Assembly (NCBI GenBank): GCA_958296055.1 | Contig: CATQHS010000001.1 | Span: 1,004,277 to 1,068,276 of the forward strand | Reading direction: 5' to 3' | DNA: 64,000 nt | From: an uncultured Acidimicrobiales bacterium | Lineage (GTDB): Bacteria > Actinomycetota > Acidimicrobiia > Acidimicrobiales > Aldehydirespiratoraceae | In this document: positions 58,644-64,000 of the stretch, piece after piece | How the letters are laid out: the number at the start of each line of letters is the position of its first letter | Numbering within the stretch: the stretch's first letter is position 1 | The notes under the pieces: model-generated | What the model saw: only the letters and a program-made list of their open reading frames with translations | Databases searched by the model: none | Told to the model about the DNA's origin: nothing | Translations under genes and position numbers: made by a program

Positions 58644-59867
58644 ATGGCCGCACTGAGATCACCGATCCCCATCGAGGAGCTGGCCCGCTCGTCGGGTGAG
58701 TTCAGCACCGCCGTCGGGCTGCCGCCCGCCGCCTACTCCGACCCGGGGTTCTTCGAGTTCGAGATGCAGGCCGTCTACGAGCGCGAGTGGATCTGCGTCG
58801 GCCGAGCCGACCAGATACCCGACCCCGGCGACTTCTACACCATCACCGTCGTCGGCGAGCCGTTCATCGTCGCCCGCAACAAGCAGGGCGAGGTGAACGT
58901 GATGAGCTCGGTGTGCCAACACCGGGCCATGTGCATAACCGCCCCGGCGCAGCGGACGCCGGCCGAGTGGTTCGAGCTGCCGCCGGAGACCTCGGGCCAC
59001 GGCAACACCTTCCGCTGCCCGTACCACTGGTGGACATATGACCTCGACGGCCGGCTCGTCGGCGCGCCCGACATGGACCGGACCACGGGGTTCGACAAGT
59101 CCGACATCCGGCTGCCCCGGCTGCGCACCGAGACATGGCAGGGGTTCATCTTCGTGAACTTCGACGCCGGGGCCGAGCCGCTGTCGCCCCGACTGGGCCG
59201 CCTCGACGAGGCGCTGGCCAACTTCTGCATCGAGGACATGGTCACCGTCGATCCGGCCACCGTGCCCGGCCTGCCCTTCAACTGGAAGATCATGGCCGAG
59301 AACTTCATGGAGGGCTATCACCCGAGCCGGCTCCACAAGGGCATCCACGACTTCGCGCCGTCGTCGGGGGCCGAATACGCCCCTTACGAGCCGGGGGACG
59401 CAGCTTTGTTCGGGGCCATGCACGCCATCCATCCCGACGGGGGCTTCAACCCCACCGAGAAGATCATCTTCCCCCTCATCGAGACGCTCACCGAGCCGGA
59501 GCGCTGGAAGATCCAGTTCGCCTACATCCCGCCCAGCCTGCTGATCGGCTTGCAGCCCGATTCGGCGTTCTGGTTTACGGTGCAGCCCACCAGCGTCGAC
59601 TCCCACACGCTGTCCATGGCCTACATATTCCCGCCCTCGACCCCGCAGATACACCTCTTCGCCGAGAAACTCCACGCCGCCATACAAGGCGTGGAGCTGT
59701 TCAACAACCAGGACCTGCCCACCAACACGGCCGTGCATGCGGGCATGAAGTCGCGCTTCGCCCCCCGGGGCCGCTACTCGTGGCAGGAGAGCGTGCTGGC
59801 CAGCTTCAACACCTGGCTGGTAGAGCGGTACGCGGCCGCGGACGAGCGTGCCCGGGCGGCAGCGTAG
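58644..59867 (+). CDS. Rieske aromatic-ring-hydroxylating dioxygenase alpha subunit-like
   Basis: VCQHRAMCI...CPYHWWTYDLDGRLVGAPDM Rieske; NWKIMAENFMEGYHPSRLHKGIHD iron site. Confidence 0.9.
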   Translation: MAALRSPIPIEELARSSGEFSTAVGLPPAAYSDPGFFEFEMQAVYEREWICVGRADQIPDPGDFYTITVVGEPFIVARNKQGEVNVMSSVCQHRAMCITAPAQRTPAEWFELPPETSGHGNTFRCPYHWWTYDLDGRLVGAPDMDRTTGFDKSDIRLPRLRTETWQGFIFVNFDAGAEPLSPRLGRLDEALANFCIEDMVTVDPATVPGLPFNWKIMAENFMEGYHPSRLHKGIHDFAPSSGAEYAPYEPGDAALFGAMHAIHPDGGFNPTEKIIFPLIETLTEPERWKIQFAYIPPSLLIGLQPDSAFWFTVQPTSVDSHTLSMAYIFPPSTPQIHLFAEKLHAAIQGVELFNNQDLPTNTAVHAGMKSRFAPRGRYSWQESVLASFNTWLVERYAAADERARAAA

Positions 59868-59882
59868 GCGGCCCGCCGACCC

Positions 59883-60440
59883 TCAGCCGGCTTCGGGCTC
59901 GGGCTCGACTTCGAGGGTCTGGGGGGAGATGTAGCGGACCTTGGCCCAGCCGTCTTCGTAGGGGCACACGAAGCGGTCGCGGTAGCGCAGGTGCGATATC
60001 AGCCACTGGCCGCCGGATCGCACGAAGTCGTTCTCGTACCACGCCGCCATCCACACACCGGTGCGGCGGTCCTTGAGGGTGGCTGCCTCCAGGGTGTGCC
60101 AGCGCCCGAACGCCCGGTCGCCGTCGGCTGAGACCTCGATGTCGGGGTTGGTGAGGAAGTGGGCAGTGAAGGGCAGCATGGTCGGGTTGTCCACGAACAT
60201 CTCGCGGATGGCGGCGCGGCCTTCGGTGGCCCCGAACTCGGCGAAGTGGCCCTGGCCCTCCCACACCGCGTCCTCGGTGAAGAACGACGCGATGCGCTCG
60301 GCGTCCTTCAGTTCGTCGCAGGCGTGGACGTAGCGGTACATGAGCCGACCGACGGCCCGCTCCGACTCGAGCCGATCCAGACGGGCCTCGAGCCCTTCGA
60401 GCCGCTCGGCTAAAGGCCCGACGGGATCATCCGGCGACAA
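59883..60440 (-). CDS. SnoaL/NTF2-like (ring-hydroxylating beta-like) protein
   Basis: YRYVHACDELKDAERIASFFTEDAVWEGQGHF...; TTG start at 60440 likely. Confidence 0.75.
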   Translation of the reverse strand: MSPDDPVGPLAERLEGLEARLDRLESERAVGRLMYRYVHACDELKDAERIASFFTEDAVWEGQGHFAEFGATEGRAAIREMFVDNPTMLPFTAHFLTNPDIEVSADGDRAFGRWHTLEAATLKDRRTGVWMAAWYENDFVRSGGQWLISHLRYRDRFVCPYEDGWAKVRYISPQTLEVEPEPEAG

Positions 60441-60490
60441 GGCCGGTCTCCCCGAATCCGCACACCGGCGACTCACCCGACGACGGCGAT

Positions 60491-61693
60491 TTACCCGGCG
60501 ACAAGGCCGGTCTCCTCGGCGTATTCGGCGTAGCGCTTGTGCAGCCAGCGGTTGAGCTGGGCCACCGTCGTCTCCTTCCAGGAGAACCGGCCCCGGGGGG
60601 CGAAGCGGGACCGCAGGCCCTTTTGCACGCTGGTGTCGGCCTCGACGTCTTGGTTGTTGTACATCATGATCCCGTCCACGATCCAGTCCACGATCTTGCC
60701 GAAGTTGCGGACCTCCAGCGATGCCGGCGGGAAGCACAGCCCGACCCGGATGGTGATCTGGTTGGCCCCCTGGGGCAGGACCAGGAAATAGAACATGTGG
60801 TCGGGGACTAGGCCCAGCGGCATCATCGGCGGGATCATGGCGAACATGACCTGGCGGCGCTGCTGGTCGCTCAGCCCGTTTATCTCGGGCAGAAGGGCCT
60901 TGTGGAGGGGGTTGAAGGCGCCCAGCTCCCGGTCGAACCCGGTGGGGTGCATGATGACGTTCTCGTCGGGGGAGTGCTCGACGAAGCCGTGGCCGAGGGC
61001 GAAGTCGTGGATGCCCTTGTGCAGGTAGGCGTTGTGGTACGGCTCCATGAAGTTCTCGAGCATCACCTTCCAGTTCCACGGATAGCCCTCGATGTCCATG
61101 GGGGGAAGGCTCACCATGTTGGCCACGTCATAGTTGGCCATCTCGGCTTCGAGCTTCGACAGGGTGGGGGCCAGCGGCGGGGCTTGGTCGTCGAAATGGG
61201 CGAAGACGAAGCCCTGCCACAGTTCCACTTTGAGTTGGGGGAGGCAGATGTCGTTGCGGCTGAAGTCGTTGGTCCGGCCCATCTCCGGCGCATGGCGCAG
61301 CCGCCCCTTGAGATCGTAGGACCAGTGGTGCAGGGGGCACCGGAACAGCCCGGTTTCCTTGGTGCCCGAGTCCTCGGCCAGCAGGTGGCCGCGGTGCTGG
61401 CAGACCGACGACATCACCCGGATTTCGCCCTCGTCGTCCATCACCACCATCAGCGGGTCGTCATTGACGGTGATCGTGTAGTAGTCGCCCGGTTGGCGCA
61501 GCAGGTCGGCCCGGCCGACGCACAGCCAGGACCGGTCGTACACCGCCGCCTTCTCGAACTCGAACCACTCCTCCGACGCGTAGACGTGCGGGGGCAGGTA
61601 CTGGCCGTCGGCCACGTCGGCGATCGACGATTTCATCGAGTCGAGCACGCCGGCGTCGACGAGGTGGGCGAAGCGCTCCTTCGGGGTCTGCAT
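60491..61693 (-). CDS. Rieske aromatic-ring-hydroxylating dioxygenase alpha subunit-like
   Basis: VCQHRGHLLAEDSGTKETGLFRCPLHHWSYDLKGRLRHAPEM; NWKVMLENFMEPYHNAYLHKGIHD. Confidence 0.9.
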   Translation of the reverse strand: MQTPKERFAHLVDAGVLDSMKSSIADVADGQYLPPHVYASEEWFEFEKAAVYDRSWLCVGRADLLRQPGDYYTITVNDDPLMVVMDDEGEIRVMSSVCQHRGHLLAEDSGTKETGLFRCPLHHWSYDLKGRLRHAPEMGRTNDFSRNDICLPQLKVELWQGFVFAHFDDQAPPLAPTLSKLEAEMANYDVANMVSLPPMDIEGYPWNWKVMLENFMEPYHNAYLHKGIHDFALGHGFVEHSPDENVIMHPTGFDRELGAFNPLHKALLPEINGLSDQQRRQVMFAMIPPMMPLGLVPDHMFYFLVLPQGANQITIRVGLCFPPASLEVRNFGKIVDWIVDGIMMYNNQDVEADTSVQKGLRSRFAPRGRFSWKETTVAQLNRWLHKRYAEYAEETGLVAG

Positions 61694-61820
61694 GGTCGAT
61701 CCGATCTCTCAGGTCCGGTTCCTGGGGCGGGCCGATAGTACCCACCCTCCCGGCTCGCTCTCGCTGGCCGGGTTCGGGGGGCGGCGGCCCGGGCATACTG
61801 GGGCCCGGGCATACTGGGGC

Positions 61821-64000
61821 ATGGCCCGTTGGGGCAGACTGGATGCGGGTCGGATCGCCATTTTGGCCGTGCTGGTGGTGGGGGCGGCGGTCTTCGCCAC
61901 CCGGAGCCAGTGGGACTGGATCTTCGCCAGCAGTGAGCCCGAGACCCGGGGCGTGTTCGCCGCCCCCATCGCCGAGGCCGAGGTGGACCCCGAAGTCGAG
62001 CGGCTGTACCGGATCCGGCCCGACGACGGCTCGGTGGTCAGCTACGAGATCACCGAGCGGCTGGCCGGGACGGCCCGCACCACCGTGGGCGCCACCACCG
62101 TGGTGGCCGGCGACATCGCGGTCAACACCGCCGACCCGGCCCGCAGCCGGGTGGGCGAGATCGTGGTCAACGTGGAGATGCTCCACTCCGACTCGAACCT
62201 GCGGGACAAGCGGATCCGCCACGACTACCTGGAGTCGAGCCACTGGCCCTTCGCCCGGTTCGCCCCCGCCTCCATAGAGGGCCTCGACGGCGCCTTCGCC
62301 GACGGCGCCGCCTACGAGGTGGCCGTCACCGGCGACCTCACCGTCAAGGAGACCACCCGGGCCGAGACCTTCTCCGGCACCGTCACCGTGGGGCCCGACC
62401 GGCTCGTCGCCCGGGTCTCGGCGGTGGTGCTGGCCAGCGACTACGGCGTCGGCCCCATCCACATCGCCCGCCTGGCCCACACCTCCGACGAGGTGACCCT
62501 CACCTTCGACCTGGTGGCCCGCCGGGTCGATCTGGGCTCGCCGTCGGGCGGCGACGACCTGCTGCGGCCGGTCCCGGTGGTGCGGGCCGGCGGCGGGGCC
62601 TTCGCCCAGACGGTCCAGCCCGTGCTGGAGCACAACTGCGTGAGCTGCCACCGCTCGGGGGGGCCGGGACACAGCACCGTGGCCCTGGACACCGCGGCCG
62701 ACGCGGCGGCCATCGCCGACGACATCGCCCTGGTCGTCGGGGCCGGGTTCATGCCGCCCTGGCTGCCCTCGGATCTGAGCCCGGACTTCGAGCACGACTG
62801 GTCGCTGACCGAGGCCGAGAAGGCGGCCGTCGCCGAGTGGGCCGGAGCGGGCGGCGGCCTCGACGTGGCGGGCGACACACCCCTGGTGGCCCGCAGCCGG
62901 GCGGTGGCCGTGATAGAGGAGGACCAGCGGATCGGCCCCCGGGACGGCCCGTACACCGGCTACGCCTCAGCGGACGGCACTCCGGTCAAGCAGGACGACT
63001 ACCGCTGCCAGGTCCACGAGGTAGCCGACTCTGGCAATGGCACCTGGATCAGGGCGTTCGAGTTCCGGCCCGACCAGACCGACATCGTCCACCACGCCAT
63101 CGTCTATCGGGTCCCGGCCGCCGCGGCCGACGCCATCGGAGCCCGGATCGCGGCCGAGGACCGCGTCGAGGCCGACGAGGGGCTGTCCGACGAGCCGGGC
63201 TGGACCTGCTTCGGGCTGTCCGGGCTGGAGGGGGCCGGGGCAGTGCCCGTGCTGGGCTGGGCGCCGGGCCAGTCGCCGACCGTCTACCCCGAGGGATACG
63301 GCCTGTTCTTCGCCCCCGGCGACGTGATCGTCAACCAGATCCACTACCACTTCGACCACGAGACCCGTCCCGACGAGTCGCTGATAATCCTCGATGAAGC
63401 CACACCGGCCGAGGTGGCGGCCGGGATCACCCACATAACCGGCGGCAACTACCTGACCCCGGCCGAGGTGCCCTGCACCCCCGCGGAGGCGGCGGTGGCG
63501 GCCGAGCGGGCCGCGTCGGTGGAGGGCTACATGGACCTGTGCGTGCGGGGCAACGTGCTCGACGACATCGCGGCCAAGTACGGGTTCCTGGCCCGGTTGA
63601 TCCCCAACGGCCTGATCCTGTTGTGCGGCGGGACCGTCGACGACTACGACGACCTCGACGGCACCGTGGGCCACAGTTCCTGCGACATGCCGGCCCAGAA
63701 CACCGGCATCATCCACACCGTTCTGGGCCACATGCACGAGTTCGGCGCCGCCTACCGGATGACGCTGCACCCCGACACCGCGCAGGAGCGGATCCTCCTC
63801 GACATAGGCGAGTGGGACTTCGAGTGGCAGCTCAACTACGAGCCCGTCGAGGACATCCGGATCGAGCGGGGCGACACGGTGCGCTTCGAGTGCTGGTGGG
63901 ACCGGTCGCTGCAATACATGGCCGAGCCCCGCTACATCACCTGGAACGAGGGCACCGTCGACGAGATGTGCTTCTCCATCATCACCGTCCTCCCCGACCG
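61821..64000 (+). CDS. YceI-like domain + CxxCH + copper type II monooxygenase-like fusion, 3'-truncated by window
   Basis: manual translation: MARWGRLDAGRIAILAVLVVGAAVF..., YceI-like, HNCVSCHRSG, VHHAIVYRV, NQIHYHFDHE, VLGHMHEFG; not in the ORF track. Confidence 0.8.
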   Translation, partial: MARWGRLDAGRIAILAVLVVGAAVFATRSQWDWIFASSEPETRGVFAAPIAEAEVDPEVERLYRIRPDDGSVVSYEITERLAGTARTTVGATTVVAGDIAVNTADPARSRVGEIVVNVEMLHSDSNLRDKRIRHDYLESSHWPFARFAPASIEGLDGAFADGAAYEVAVTGDLTVKETTRAETFSGTVTVGPDRLVARVSAVVLASDYGVGPIHIARLAHTSDEVTLTFDLVARRVDLGSPSGGDDLLRPVPVVRAGGGAFAQTVQPVLEHNCVSCHRSGGPGHSTVALDTAADAAAIADDIALVVGAGFMPPWLPSDLSPDFEHDWSLTEAEKAAVAEWAGAGGGLDVAGDTPLVARSRAVAVIEEDQRIGPRDGPYTGYASADGTPVKQDDYRCQVHEVADSGNGTWIRAFEFRPDQTDIVHHAIVYRVPAAAADAIGARIAAEDRVEADEGLSDEPGWTCFGLSGLEGAGAVPVLGWAPGQSPTVYPEGYGLFFAPGDVIVNQIHYHFDHETRPDESLIILDEATPAEVAAGITHITGGNYLTPAEVPCTPAEAAVAAERAASVEGYMDLCVRGNVLDDIAAKYGFLARLIPNGLILLCGGTVDDYDDLDGTVGHSSCDMPAQNTGIIHTVLGHMHEFGAAYRMTLHPDTAQERILLDIGEWDFEWQLNYEPVEDIRIERGDTVRFECWWDRSLQYMAEPRYITWNEGTVDEMCFSIITVLPD

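Overview
High-GC (actinobacterial-like) chromosomal window with about 50 supportable protein genes and no rRNA, tRNA or CRISPR that I could recognise. It holds: (i) catabolic and CoA-chemistry modules (sulfatase, SDR, CaiB/BaiF CoA-transferases, acyl-CoA dehydrogenases, MaoC pair, HpaI aldolase, PLP decarboxylase, Rieske oxygenases); (ii) an iron-type cluster imelysin / di-haem oxidoreductase / imelysin / HTTM with a palindromic operator-like site; (iii) scattered members of the Nit1/MSMEG_0565-0572 set, plus carbamate kinase and FdrA; (iv) three DUF222-HNH genes; (v) a decayed tandem duplication containing an in-frame cbtB-cbtA fusion; (vi) two tandem HsdR_N-like genes; (vii) a DISARM/BREX-flavoured pair, Eco57I/PglX-like adenine methylase plus PLD-SNF2 helicase, whose methylase is split at five copies of a 10-bp repeat (a phase-variation candidate) and preceded by a wrecked VapBC fused to a copy of the methylase 5' end; (viii) a nucleoside/BMP-type ABC transporter; (ix) a YceI-cytochrome-copper monooxygenase fusion running off the window and missing from the ORF track. 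A cross-cutting observation is that many gene stop/start junctions carry imperfect tandem duplications of about 45-70 bp. All assignments are from reading the sequence and family memory; no searches were run.
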